A stretch of DNA of 64,000 bases from the NCBI RefSeq assembly GCF_900114215.1, contig NZ_FOSG01000005.1, forward strand, positions 248,001 to 312,000. The letters are read 5' to 3'. Positions 46,469 through 55,317 of this stretch are shown here, one piece after another. The position numbers and the translations under genes are program-made. The notes beneath the pieces were generated by a model, which worked only from the letters and a program-made list of their open reading frames with translations, made no database searches and was not told the origin of the DNA. Source of the DNA: Streptomyces mangrovi. GTDB taxonomy: Bacteria > Actinomycetota > Actinomycetes > Streptomycetales > Streptomycetaceae. The first letter of the stretch is position 1; every line of letters starts with the position of its first letter.

Positions 46469-49048
46469 TCAGACGGCCGCCGCCGCGTCCGCCGCCCGCG
46501 CCTTCAGGGCCCGCTCGACCCCCGCGCGCGACTCGGTCACCAGGCGGCGCAGGGCCGCGCTGGGCTCGGCCGACTCCAGCCAGGCGTCCGTGGCCCGCAG
46601 CGTCTCCTCGGACACCTGCAGGGTCGGGTAGAGGCCGACCGCGATCTGCTGGGCCATCTCGTGGCTGCGCGACTCCCACACGTCCTTGAGCACGTCGAAG
46701 TACTTCGCGGTGTACGGGGCGAGCAGCTCGCGCTGGTCGGTCTGGACGAAACCGCCGATGACCGACTCCTGCATGGCGTTGGGCAGCTTGTCGGACTCCA
46801 CGACCGAGGCCCACGCCTCGGCCTTGGCCTCCTGCGTCGGCCGGGCCGCCCGCGCCGCCGCAGCGTGCCGCTCGCCGGCCGAGGTGCGGTCGCGCTCCAA
46901 CTCGGCCTCGATGGCGGCCTCGTCCGCGCGCCCGGTGGCCGCGAGACGGTGGAGCAGTGCCCAGCGCAGCTCGGTGTCCACCGTCAGGCCCTTGATCTCC
47001 CGGCTGCCGTCCAGCAGCCCGGCGACCAGGTCGAGCTGCTCGTCGGTGCGGGCGGTGTCGGCCAGCGCCCGCGCCCAGGCGAGCTGGTGGTCGCTGCCGG
47101 GCCCGGCCGTGCGCAGCCGCTCCAGCGCGGCCTCGGACCAGCGCAGCAGCCCGGCCTCGCGCCAGCTCGGGGCCGCGTACAGGTCCAGGGCCAGCTTGAC
47201 CTGCCGCTGGAGGGACTGGACGACGCCGATGTCGGACTCCTTGCCGATGCCGGAGAGCACCAGCTCCAGGTAGTCGCGGGCGGCCAGCTCGCCGTCGCGG
47301 GTCATGTCCCAGGCCGAGGCCCAGCACAGGGCGCGCGGCAGCGACTCGGCGAAGTCGCCCAGGTGGCCGGTGACGGTGGCCAGGGACGCCTCGTCGAGCC
47401 GGACCTTGGCGTAGGACAGGTCGTCGTCGTTGAGCAGGACCACCGCCGGGCGGCGGGTGCCGGCCAGTTCGGGCACCTCGGTGCGCTCGCCGTCCACGTC
47501 CAGCTCGATCCGGCCGGTGCGCACCAGCTTCCCGTCCTCCAGCTCGTAGGAGCCGACGGCGATGCGGTGCGGGCGCAGCAGCGGCTCGCCCTTGGCGCCC
47601 GCCGGCAGGGCCGGGGCCTCCTGGCGCACGGCGAAGGAGGTGATGACGCCGTCTCCGTCCACCTCGATCTCCGGGCGCAGGACGTTGATGCCGGCCGTCT
47701 CCAGCCACGCCTTCGACCAGGTCTTCAGATCCCGGCCGGAGGTCTCCTCCAGGGCGGTGAGCAGGTCGGTCAGACGGGTGTTGCCCCAGGCGTGCCGCTT
47801 GAAGTACGTCTGCACGCCGCGGAAGAAGGCGTCCTCGCCGACGTAGGCCACCAGCTGCTTGAGGACGGAGGCGCCCTTGGCGTAGGTGATGCCGTCGAAG
47901 TTGACCAGGACGTCGTCCAGGTCGCGGATCTCGGCCATGATCGGGTGCGTGGAGGGGAGCTGGTCCTGGCGGTAGGCCCAGGTCTTCATGGAGTTGGCGA
48001 AGGTCGTCCACGCGTGCGGCCAGCGGCTGCCGGGGGCTGCGGCCTGGCAGGCGATGGAGGTGTAGGTGGCGAACGACTCGTTCAGCCACAGGTCGTTCCA
48101 CCACTCCATGGTGACCAGGTCGCCGAACCACATGTGGGCCAGCTCGTGCAGGATCGTCTCGGCGCGCACCTCGTAGGCGGCGTCCGTCACCTTGGAACGG
48201 AAGACGTACTGGTCGCGGATGGTGACGGCGCCCGCGTTCTCCATCGCGCCCGCGTTGAACTCGGGGACGAAGAGCTGGTCGTACTTGGCGAAGGGGTAGG
48301 GGTGGTCGAACTTCTCCTCGAACCAGTCGAAGCCCTGGCGGGTGACCTGGAAGATCGCGTCCGCGTCCAGGTGCTCGGCCAGTGAGGGGCGGCAGTAGAC
48401 GCCCAGCGGGACGCTGCGGCCCTTGCCGTCCTCCCAGCTGCTGTGCACCGAGTGGTACGGGCCGGCGATCAGCGCGGTGATGTAGGAGGAGATGCGCGGG
48501 GTCGGCTCGAAGCGCCAGACGTTCCCGCCCTGCCCTTCGGCCTTCGGGGTGGGCGAGTTGGAGATCACCGTCCAGCCCTCGGGGGCGGTGACGGTGAAGG
48601 CGAAGGACGCCTTCAGGTCGGGCTGCTCGAAGCAGGCGAACACCCGGCGGGCGTCGGGCACCTCGAACTGCGTGTAGAGGTACGCCTGGTCGTCGACGGG
48701 GTCGACGAAGCGGTGCAGGCCCTCGCCGGTGTTGGTGTAGGCGCAGTCGGCGACGACGCGCAGCTTGTTGCGTCCGGCGACCAGGCCGGGCAGGGCGATG
48801 CGCGAGTCGGCGAAGGCCTCGGCGGGGTCGAGGGACTCGCCGTTGAGGACGATCTCGTGCACGGCCGGGGCCACCAGGTCGATGAAGCTCTCCCGAGTCT
48901 CGCGCGCCTCGAACCTCACCGTGGTGGCCGAGCGGAAGGTTCCTCCCTCCTGCGCGCCGGAGAGGTCGAGCTCGATCTCGTACGAGTCCACCTCGAGCAG
49001 ACGGGCCCGCTCCCGCGCCTCTTCGCGCGTGAGGTTCGTACCAGGCAC
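46469..49048 (-). CDS. pepN: Aminopeptidase N (M1 metallopeptidase), copy 2
   Basis: An 859-aa M1 aminopeptidase. Motifs: FNAGAMENAGAVTI; HELAHMWFGDLVTMEWW with His301, Glu302 and His305, and Glu324 as third zinc ligand. The start needs care. The first in-frame ATG (49057) abuts its AAGGAG with no spacing, while GTG 49048 lies 9 nt from the same AAGGAG and gives VPGTNLTREEARERARLL, matching the N-terminus of copy 1. I therefore place the start at 49048. The two pepN genes converge around a 3.3-kb insert and differ at many positions, so the duplication is not recent. Confidence 0.97.
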   Translation of the reverse strand: MPGTNLTREEARERARLLEVDSYEIELDLSGAQEGGTFRSATTVRFEARETRESFIDLVAPAVHEIVLNGESLDPAEAFADSRIALPGLVAGRNKLRVVADCAYTNTGEGLHRFVDPVDDQAYLYTQFEVPDARRVFACFEQPDLKASFAFTVTAPEGWTVISNSPTPKAEGQGGNVWRFEPTPRISSYITALIAGPYHSVHSSWEDGKGRSVPLGVYCRPSLAEHLDADAIFQVTRQGFDWFEEKFDHPYPFAKYDQLFVPEFNAGAMENAGAVTIRDQYVFRSKVTDAAYEVRAETILHELAHMWFGDLVTMEWWNDLWLNESFATYTSIACQAAAPGSRWPHAWTTFANSMKTWAYRQDQLPSTHPIMAEIRDLDDVLVNFDGITYAKGASVLKQLVAYVGEDAFFRGVQTYFKRHAWGNTRLTDLLTALEETSGRDLKTWSKAWLETAGINVLRPEIEVDGDGVITSFAVRQEAPALPAGAKGEPLLRPHRIAVGSYELEDGKLVRTGRIELDVDGERTEVPELAGTRRPAVVLLNDDDLSYAKVRLDEASLATVTGHLGDFAESLPRALCWASAWDMTRDGELAARDYLELVLSGIGKESDIGVVQSLQRQVKLALDLYAAPSWREAGLLRWSEAALERLRTAGPGSDHQLAWARALADTARTDEQLDLVAGLLDGSREIKGLTVDTELRWALLHRLAATGRADEAAIEAELERDRTSAGERHAAAARAARPTQEAKAEAWASVVESDKLPNAMQESVIGGFVQTDQRELLAPYTAKYFDVLKDVWESRSHEMAQQIAVGLYPTLQVSEETLRATDAWLESAEPSAALRRLVTESRAGVERALKARAADAAAAV

Positions 49049-49216
49049 CTGCGTCATCTCCTTCGTATGGCCGGATTCTCGGGTTTCCGGCCATCCTCGC
49101 ACGCCCGCTCCGGGGAACGTGATGACCTTTTCCCGCCGGTACCTGCGGCGATGTGCCGTGACGGCGGGGACACCGGCGGAGCGCCGCACCCTCCACGAGG
49201 GCGCTCGGCCGAAAAT

Positions 49217-49263
49217 CGTCAACCTCAAGTTGACGGCATCGGATCGTCAACCTAAAGTTGACG
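49217..49263 (+). promoter_or_regulatory. Twin 19-bp palindromes overlaying a predicted leaderless promoter
   Basis: CGTCAACCTCAAGTTGACG (49217-49235) and CGTCAACCTAAAGTTGACG (49245-49263) are near-identical dyads 28 bp apart. TTGACG at 49230-49235 and TAAAGT at 49253-49258 form a -35/-10 pair with 17-bp spacing, both inside the dyads. About seven bases after the -10 comes the ATG at 49265, and no Shine-Dalgarno can fit because the second dyad ends at 49263. The layout predicts a leaderless mRNA under dimer-repressor control. Confidence 0.7.
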
Positions 49264-49264
49264 C

Positions 49265-50023
49265 ATGGAGAATCCGACGCCCGTCACGGGCACCGTCCGC
49301 CTCGACGACCTGATCGAGGGCATCAAGCAGACCGAGTCCGACGTCCTGCGGCAGCTGTCCACCGCGGTCCTCACCGCGGAGCACCTCGGCGAGGTGGCCG
49401 ACCATCTGATCGGCCACTTCGTGGACCAGGCCCGGCGCTCGGGCGCCTCCTGGACCGACATCGGCCGGAGCATGGGCATCACCAAGCAGGCCGCCCAGAA
49501 ACGCTTCGTCCCCAAGGGCTCCGCACCGGACCTGGACCCTTCCCAGGGGTTCGGCCGGTTCACCCCCCGCGCCCGGAACGCCGTGGTGGCGGCGCAGAAC
49601 GAGGCCCGGGCGGCGGGCCACGGCGAGATCCGGCCCGAGCACCTTGCCCTGGGCCTGCTGAGCGAGCCGGACGGGCTCGGCGCGAAGGCCGTCACCGCAC
49701 AGGGCCTGGCGGCGGAGGCGGTCCGGGAGGCCCTCACCGCGGCGCTCCCGCCCGCGGCCGGCGAGGCGCCCGAACTCGTCCCGTTCGACGCGGGGGCGAA
49801 GAAGGCGCTGGAGCTCACCTTCCGCGAGGCGCTGCGGCTGGGCCACAACCACGTCGGCACCGAGCACATCCTGCTGGCACTGCTGGAGCTGGAGAACGGC
49901 GACGGGCCGCTGAGCGGCCTGGGCGTCACCAAGACGGCCGCCGAGGCGTACGCGGCCGAGGCGCTGGCCGCGTTCGCGGCCTCACGGGGTGGCTCCCAGC
50001 CGGAGGCGGCCCCGCGGGAGTGA
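49265..50023 (+). CDS. HTH plus double Clp_N-domain protein
   Basis: A 252-aa protein. Residues ~10-75 contain a helix-turn-helix (SGASWTDIGRSMGITKQAAQ followed by KRF). Two Clp_N repeats follow: FTPRARNAVVAAQNEARAAG with EIRPEHLALGLLSEPDG (~99-135), and FDAGAKKALELTFREALRLG with HVGTEHILLALLELENG (~178-220). No AAA+ or protease domain is present. Clp_N repeats in ClpC/ClpA recognise substrates, so this could be a DNA-binding sensor of damaged proteins or phospho-arginine, or an adaptor. Twin palindromes over its own promoter suggest autoregulation. A 13-bp hairpin follows. Confidence 0.88.
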   Translation: MENPTPVTGTVRLDDLIEGIKQTESDVLRQLSTAVLTAEHLGEVADHLIGHFVDQARRSGASWTDIGRSMGITKQAAQKRFVPKGSAPDLDPSQGFGRFTPRARNAVVAAQNEARAAGHGEIRPEHLALGLLSEPDGLGAKAVTAQGLAAEAVREALTAALPPAAGEAPELVPFDAGAKKALELTFREALRLGHNHVGTEHILLALLELENGDGPLSGLGVTKTAAEAYAAEALAAFAASRGGSQPEAAPRE

Positions 50024-50040
50024 GCGGAGAGGGCGAAAGC

Positions 50041-50071
50041 GGGAGGCCGGGAGGTGAACTCCCGGCCTCCC
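50041..50071 (+). terminator. 13-bp hairpin after the HTH/Clp_N gene
   Basis: GGGAGGCCGGGAG (50041-50053) pairs exactly with CTCCCGGCCTCCC (50059-50071) around GTGAA, 17 bp beyond the stop. Confidence 0.85.
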
Positions 50072-50251
50072 CGGTGAACGCACGGCCGGCGGGACATGAC
50101 GGATGCGGTCCCCGGTGATCCATGCACCCTGTTCGGCGCCGTACGTTCGCACGCCGTTGGAACGCGGGTCACCGCGGCTGCCGACGATCCCCGGTGGGTG
50201 GGGAACGCCCCGCCCCCAAGGCGCCGCGTCCGCATCCGGGGAGAGACGTCC

Positions 50252-51961
50252 ATGTCCCGCAGCAGCCAGCCCGCCCACCGCAGCACGCTCCACCGCGCCC
50301 TCGACCGCCGTACCCTGCTCACCGCCGCCGGAGCCGCCGCGATCGCCACCGGGACGGGGGTGGCCCTCGGCGCAGGCGGGGAGCCGGCCGACGCCGCCGC
50401 GCCCGCCGCGGCTCCGCCCGCGCCGCCCACCTCCCCGACACCCACCGCCCCGGCCGTCCCCTCCCCCGCCGGGACCACGCTGGTGAGCACCGCCGCGCCG
50501 CGCGGCGCGAGCGGCTACCGGCGGCTGGGCGAAGGACGCGGCTGGGAGCGGGTCGTACGGGAGGACCTGGCCGCCGCGGGCGGGGCGCGCGCGGACCGGC
50601 GCACCGTCCTGGCCTCGTTCGTCCAGCTCACCGACACCCATGTCACGGACGTGCAGCACCCGTTGCGCTTCGAGTACCTGCGCTCCGGGAAGCCGCGCGC
50701 CTGGCGCCCGCAGGAGGCGCTGTCGGTGCACGGACTGGTCTCGATGGTCGAGCGGATCAACTCGCTGCGCGGCGGCCCGGCCACCGGCGCGCCGCTCGGC
50801 TTCGCGATCACCACCGGGGACAACACGGACAACAACTGCCGTGCCGAGACCGAGTGGTTCCTCACCGCGATGAGCGGTGGCCGCATCACCCCCAACACCG
50901 GCGACCCGCTGCGCTACGAGGGAGTGCAGAACTCCGGGCTGCCCCTGTACTGGCACCCGGAGGGCGGGGCGGAGGACACCGACCGGGCGCGGTACGGCTT
51001 CCCCCGCGTCGACGGCTTCCTCGACGCCGCGATCCGGCGGCTCACCAGCCCCGGCCTGACCATCCCCTGGTACTCCACCGTCGGCAACCACGACGACCTC
51101 CACGGCGGCCACTACGCGGGCGGCGCATACCTCGCCGACCTGTCCGTCGGGGAGCGGAAGCTGTACGAGCTGCCCGAGGCCGAGGCCGCCGCGATGTACA
51201 GAACGATCCGCAAGGGCCGCGACACCCGGGGCGCCGCACTCCAGGAGTTGCTGCGCGCCAACTCCCGGAAGATGCGCACCGTCACCCCCGACCCCTCCCG
51301 CGCGCCCCTCACCACCCGGGAGTACGCCGCGGCGCACCTGGACCCGGCGTACACCGGCCCCGGCCCGACCGGCCACGGCTACACCCGGGCCGCCCTGGAG
51401 GAGGGGCGGCTGTACTACTCCTTCCGTATCGCCGACGGCGTGCTCGGCGTCAGCCTGGACACCACCAACCCGGACGGCGACTGGCACGGCCACATGGGCG
51501 CGGCCCAACTGCGCTGGCTGGAACGCGAGCTGACCCGCCACGGCGACGACCACGTGCTGGTCTTCAGCCACCACCCCAGCGGCTCCATGACCGTCGGCGG
51601 CCCGGAGCTGACCGCGCTGCTGGGGCGGCACGCCAATGTGACCGCCTGGATCAACGGGCACAGCCACCGCAACCGGATCGAGCCGCACGGCCACTACTGG
51701 GAGATCACCACCGCCTCGCACGTCGACCATCCGCAGCTCGCCCGCGTCATCGAGCTGACGGACAACGGCGACGGCACCCTGTCCCTGTTCACCACCTGCG
51801 TCGAGTCCGCTGCCCCGTACGCCGCCGACCCCGGCGACCTCTCCCCCGCCGGCCTGGCCTCGCTCTACCGCGAACTGGCCTTCAACGCCCCGGGCCGCAG
51901 CACGGCACGGGCGGGCAGGGCGGGCGACCGCAACACGGAACTGCTGCTGCGGGGCCGCTGA
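50252..51961 (+). CDS. Tat-exported metallophosphoesterase, TIGR03767 type
   Basis: A 569-aa calcineurin-like phosphoesterase. The N-terminus has a Tat signal (LDRRTLLTAAGAAAIATG, with twin Arg at ~18-19) followed by an Ala/Pro linker. Metal-binding motifs are FVQLTDTHVTDVQHP, AITTGDNTDNN, TVGNHDDLHGGHY, VLVFSHHPSGSM and WINGHSHRN. TIGR03767 proteins are actinobacterial secreted phosphoesterases of unknown substrate. ATG 50252 follows GGGGAG at 9 nt. The 180-bp gap from the preceding hairpin contains no other gene that I can see. Confidence 0.92.
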   Translation: MSRSSQPAHRSTLHRALDRRTLLTAAGAAAIATGTGVALGAGGEPADAAAPAAAPPAPPTSPTPTAPAVPSPAGTTLVSTAAPRGASGYRRLGEGRGWERVVREDLAAAGGARADRRTVLASFVQLTDTHVTDVQHPLRFEYLRSGKPRAWRPQEALSVHGLVSMVERINSLRGGPATGAPLGFAITTGDNTDNNCRAETEWFLTAMSGGRITPNTGDPLRYEGVQNSGLPLYWHPEGGAEDTDRARYGFPRVDGFLDAAIRRLTSPGLTIPWYSTVGNHDDLHGGHYAGGAYLADLSVGERKLYELPEAEAAAMYRTIRKGRDTRGAALQELLRANSRKMRTVTPDPSRAPLTTREYAAAHLDPAYTGPGPTGHGYTRAALEEGRLYYSFRIADGVLGVSLDTTNPDGDWHGHMGAAQLRWLERELTRHGDDHVLVFSHHPSGSMTVGGPELTALLGRHANVTAWINGHSHRNRIEPHGHYWEITTASHVDHPQLARVIELTDNGDGTLSLFTTCVESAAPYAADPGDLSPAGLASLYRELAFNAPGRSTARAGRAGDRNTELLLRGR

Positions 51962-51998
51962 GGGGGTGGCCGGACCCACGGCTGCGGTACGGGCCGGG

Positions 51999-52646
51999 TC
52001 AGCGCCTCCGGTCCTCCGGCCCGGGGGGCCGAGGCTCGGGCTCAGGCGGCTTCCAGGGACGGGCGCCGACCAGGAACGCGGGACGGCGCGCGGTGGGCGG
52101 CAGCGGCCCGAGCACCCTGCCGCCGGGCAGCCCGATCCCGGTGGTCAGCAGCGCCACCAGGGTCTGCGCCAGCGTCGTCCCGCAGCCGTGCCACGGATCG
52201 CTCCCGCGACGGGCGGCCTCGGCGTCGAACACGACGACCGGCCACCGGTCGGGGTCGCCGGACGCCCCGGTGTCCCACAGCAGCCTGACGCCCTCCCGCG
52301 TCTCGCCCCAGGCGAGCAGCCCGCCGGGCTCGGGGTGGAACGGCGGGGGCTCCCGCCGCAGGGCCCGGAGGGAGGAGATACGGCACTCCCGGTGGGTCTC
52401 CCACAGCCAGTCCCCGTAGTCGTAATCGCCCTCCCGCTCGCACGGCGTGTGCAGCCACAGCCGCTCGCCGATCTCCAGCGGCCCGAGGGTGCGGGCCAGC
52501 GCCCTGTAGTCGGCGGGCAGCCTCAGCCCCAGTCGGCTCTCGACCGCGTCCCAGCCGACGGGGACGGGCTCGGGCGCGGCGGGCCGGCCGGAGTCCGCCG
52601 ACGGCGGTGGGAGCTCGAGCCGTGCGATGAGCGAGGACAGGTCCAT
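51999..52646 (-). CDS. SMI1/KNR4-like protein
   Basis: A 215-aa soluble protein with the SMI1/KNR4 (SUKH) pattern: WDAVESRLGLRLPADYRALA near residue 30, then LEIGERLWLHTP and later LLAWGETREGVRLLWDTGA and WPVVVFDAEA. SUKH proteins are often immunity proteins for secreted toxins, but many streptomycete ones stand alone, and no toxin gene is adjacent. ATG 52646 (MDLSSLIARLEL) is the best start; ATG 52664 is another option. It is convergent with the phosphoesterase gene. Confidence 0.8.
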   Translation of the reverse strand: MDLSSLIARLELPPPSADSGRPAAPEPVPVGWDAVESRLGLRLPADYRALARTLGPLEIGERLWLHTPCEREGDYDYGDWLWETHRECRISSLRALRREPPPFHPEPGGLLAWGETREGVRLLWDTGASGDPDRWPVVVFDAEAARRGSDPWHGCGTTLAQTLVALLTTGIGLPGGRVLGPLPPTARRPAFLVGARPWKPPEPEPRPPGPEDRRR

Positions 52647-52765
52647 GGCGTGGCATGTTCGCATGTCACGCCGACAACCGCGCCGCCCGGGGGCGGGCGG
52701 AAAGGTGTTGTGCCGGGTGCGGCGGTGGGCCAGGGTACGGGGGACGATCGGGAGGAGCGGCACGG

Positions 52766-52999
52766 ATGGCCATACTCGTCTACTACCGCAAGCTCTCCGA
52801 GGACGCCTCCACCGTCCGTTACGCGTTCGGTGGGCGCCCTGAGGAGATGGACCGGGTCATGACCCTGGACAAGGCGACCCACGAGGCCGAACCGGACGAC
52901 GGCGGGCAGACCTTCGGCTTCCGCGCCACGGTCCGCGGGATCGCCCGCACCCACCACACCTCCGGCGCCTGGCCGGAGCACGGGATGGTCGCCCACTAG
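52766..52999 (+). CDS. Conserved hypothetical 77-aa protein
   Basis: A 77-aa soluble protein: AILVYYRKLSEDASTVRYAF at the start, MDRVMTLDKATHEAEPDDGG in the middle and a His-rich end (RTHHTSGAWPEHGMVAH). ATG 52766 has GGGAGGAG about 10 nt upstream. No recognised domain. It converges with the AAA ATPase gene and is divergent from the SUKH gene. Confidence 0.65.
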   Translation: MAILVYYRKLSEDASTVRYAFGGRPEEMDRVMTLDKATHEAEPDDGGQTFGFRATVRGIARTHHTSGAWPEHGMVAH

Positions 53000-53068
53000 A
53001 GGCCGCCGGGACCGACGGCACCGACGGCACCGCCGACACCGACGCGGAGCGCGTAACGCGAGTGGCCC

Positions 53069-53776
53069 TCAGTCCAGGATGTGCCGCAGATAGGCCCCGG
53101 GGTCGGCGAGGTAGCGGCGCCAGTGGTCGACCAGGGCGAGTTCGCCCCGGGCCGTCCGGCGCAGGCCGTGCTCGCCGACCTCGACGACGTCCGCGCCCGG
53201 CAGCGCGGTCAGCAGTGGTGAGTGGTTGGCGCAGACGACCTGGCCGCCGCTTCCGGCCGGCCGGTCGATGTGGCCGATCAGTTCCAGGCCGGACGCGAAC
53301 GACAGCGCCGCCTCCGGCTCGTCCATCACATACAGCCCGGGCCTGAGGAACTTCCCGCGGAACGCGGCGAGGAAGCCCTCGCCGTGGCTGACCGAGTCCG
53401 GCGCGAATCCCTCCCGCTCCAGCGCGTCCAGCGCCGTCTCCGCACGCAGGAAGAACCCGGTGCGGGCGGACCAGTTCCCGAGCATGCGCCGCCCGCGCGG
53501 CGCCGCGTCGAACCGTATCCGCTCCCCCAGCTTCGACCTGGCGCGCGGGCTCGCGTAGCGCCAGTCGTGCGAGCCGCCCCAGGGGTCCAGGCCGAAGCCC
53601 TCCGCCAGGACCTCGACCAGCGTGGACTTCCCCGAACCGTTCTCGCCCACCAGGAACGTCACCGGCGCGGTGAAGCGCAGCCCGTCCGTCAGGAGCGCCC
53701 GTACGCAGGGGAGGGACCAGGGCCATTCCCCGTCGTCGTACGACTCCACGTGTGCGTACGCGCGTTCGACGATCAT
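53069..53776 (-). CDS. AAA-family ATPase (ABC/RecF-like fold)
   Basis: A 235-aa stand-alone ATPase. Walker A is FLVGENGSGKSTLVEVLAEG (about residues 41-60) and Walker B is GLYVMDEPEAALSFA (~149-163), followed by a VVCANHSPLLTALPGADV switch-histidine region. No membrane partner is adjacent, so it is not an obvious transporter subunit; members of this predicted-ATPase family (COG3910-like) are of unknown function. ATG 53776. It lies divergent from the xylanase gene with a 228-bp gap. Confidence 0.85.
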   Translation of the reverse strand: MIVERAYAHVESYDDGEWPWSLPCVRALLTDGLRFTAPVTFLVGENGSGKSTLVEVLAEGFGLDPWGGSHDWRYASPRARSKLGERIRFDAAPRGRRMLGNWSARTGFFLRAETALDALEREGFAPDSVSHGEGFLAAFRGKFLRPGLYVMDEPEAALSFASGLELIGHIDRPAGSGGQVVCANHSPLLTALPGADVVEVGEHGLRRTARGELALVDHWRRYLADPGAYLRHILD

Positions 53777-53950
53777 GCGCCGGGTCTCCCACGCACCGCG
53801 CGCTCACCGTGCTTCCCCTCACCCGCGCCCCGTCCGCCCCGTCCGGCACACGGGTACGCGGAAAGGCGGCGGTGAACGCGTCGGCGAACGCGGTGGTGCA
53901 CGGGTATTGACGCCCCGACCGAGCGGCCCTTAGCGTCCCTGAACCAAGCG

Positions 53951-53967
53951 TCCGGAAAATTTCCGGA
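53951..53967. promoter_or_regulatory. 17-bp palindrome upstream of the xylanase gene
   Basis: TCCGGAAAATTTCCGGA (53951-53967) is a perfect dyad, followed at once by a half-like repeat GGAAACTTTGA (53965-53975). GAAA-N-TTTC dyads have been reported upstream of streptomycete xylanase genes and are thought to bind LacI-type or related repressors. It lies ~40 bp before the start codon, suited to repressor control. Confidence 0.55.
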
Positions 53968-54004
53968 AACTTTGAAAAGGTCGACCGAAAATGGGAGCCC
54001 TCCG

Positions 54005-55174
54005 ATGAGACCCGTTCGCATCGCCACCGCCGCACTCACCGCGGCCGCACTGTCCCTGCCCCTGGTGGTGACCTCGGCCACGGCCGCCCCGCCCGCCGAC
54101 CGGGAGGCCGCACCGCACTCCAACGCCAAGTTCGACCGGCTTCGCGAGGCCGCTCCCAAGGGGTTCTACGTGGGCACCGCCGTGGCGGGCGGCGGCCACC
54201 ACCTGGAGCAGGACTACCCGGACCCGTTCACCCACGACCGGAAGTACCGGAAGATCCTCGGGCAGCAGTTCAACTCGGTCTCCCCCGAGAACCAGATGAA
54301 GTGGGAGTTCATCCACCCCGAGCGGGACACCTACGACTTCGGGGCGGCCGACGCCATCGTCGAGTTCGCCGAGCGCCACCGGCAGGTCGTGCGCGGCCAC
54401 ACGCTGCTGTGGCACAGCCAGAACCCCGAGTGGCTGGAGCAGGGCGACTTCTCCGAGGAGGAGCTGCGCGAGATCCTGCGCGAGCACATCACCACCGTCG
54501 TCGGCCGCTACGCCGGAAAGATCCAGCAGTGGGACGTGGCCAACGAGATCTTCGACGACCAGGGCAACCTGCGCACCCAGGACAACATCTGGATCCGTGA
54601 GCTCGGGCCGGAGATCATCGCCGACGCCTTCCGCTGGGCCCACGAGGCCGACCCGGAGGCGAAGCTGTTCTTCAACGACTACAACGTCGAGAGCGACAAC
54701 GCCAAGAGCGACGCCTACTACGAGCTCAGCCAGGAGCTGCTCGCGCAGGGCGTGCCCGTGCACGGCTTCTCCGTGCAGGCACACCTGAGCATGCGCTACG
54801 GCTTCCCGGGCGACCTCCAGCAGAACCTGCAGCGGTTCGACGACCTCGGCCTGGAGACGGCCGTCACCGAGCTGGACATCCGCATGGACCTGCCCGAGAG
54901 CGGCGAGCCCACCGCCGAGCAGCAGAAGCAGCAGGCCGACTGGTACCAGCGGGTGCTGGAGGCGTGCCTGGAGGTCGAGGAGTGCAACTCCTTCACCATC
55001 TGGGGCTTCACCGACAAGTACTCCTGGGTGCCGGTGTTCTTCGAGGGCGAGGGCTCGGCGACGGTCATGACCGAGGACTTCAAGCGCAAGCCCGCCTTCT
55101 ACGCCCTGCGGTCCTCCCTGAAGGAGGCCAAGTGGGAGCAGTGGAAGGAGGACCGGGGCTGGAAGCGCCGCTGA
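54005..55174 (+). CDS. Secreted GH10 endo-1,4-beta-xylanase
   Basis: A 389-aa secreted xylanase. Residues 1-~34 are a signal peptide (RIATAALTAAALSLPLVVTS then ATAAPP). The GH10 barrel has QFNSVSPENQMKWEFIHPER, VVRGHTLLWHSQNP, the acid/base Glu181 in WDVANEIFDD and the nucleophile Glu289 in AVTELDIRMDLP. WDVANE differs from the common WDVVNE but keeps the catalytic pair. There is no carbohydrate-binding module. ATG 54005 follows GGGAG at 7 nt. A dyad consistent with xylan-responsive repression lies upstream, and a strong hairpin lies downstream. Confidence 0.96.
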   Translation: MRPVRIATAALTAAALSLPLVVTSATAAPPADREAAPHSNAKFDRLREAAPKGFYVGTAVAGGGHHLEQDYPDPFTHDRKYRKILGQQFNSVSPENQMKWEFIHPERDTYDFGAADAIVEFAERHRQVVRGHTLLWHSQNPEWLEQGDFSEEELREILREHITTVVGRYAGKIQQWDVANEIFDDQGNLRTQDNIWIRELGPEIIADAFRWAHEADPEAKLFFNDYNVESDNAKSDAYYELSQELLAQGVPVHGFSVQAHLSMRYGFPGDLQQNLQRFDDLGLETAVTELDIRMDLPESGEPTAEQQKQQADWYQRVLEACLEVEECNSFTIWGFTDKYSWVPVFFEGEGSATVMTEDFKRKPAFYALRSSLKEAKWEQWKEDRGWKRR

Positions 55175-55216
55175 GCGCGTCCGCCTGCGGCGGGTGACCC
55201 GATGAGCCCCGCCCCC

Positions 55217-55259
55217 GCCGGGCCCGCCACCGCCCTCTGCCGGCGGTGGCGGGCCCGGC
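55217..55259 (+). terminator. 18-bp hairpin after the xylanase gene
   Basis: GCCGGGCCCGCCACCGCC (55217-55234) and its exact complement (55242-55259) enclose a 7-nt loop, 42 bp past the stop. Confidence 0.85.
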
Positions 55260-55317
55260 CCGCTTCCGGCTCACATCCGCTCGCCCCGTCCCGCGCCGGA
55301 CTCAGGACGGGCCGGTG

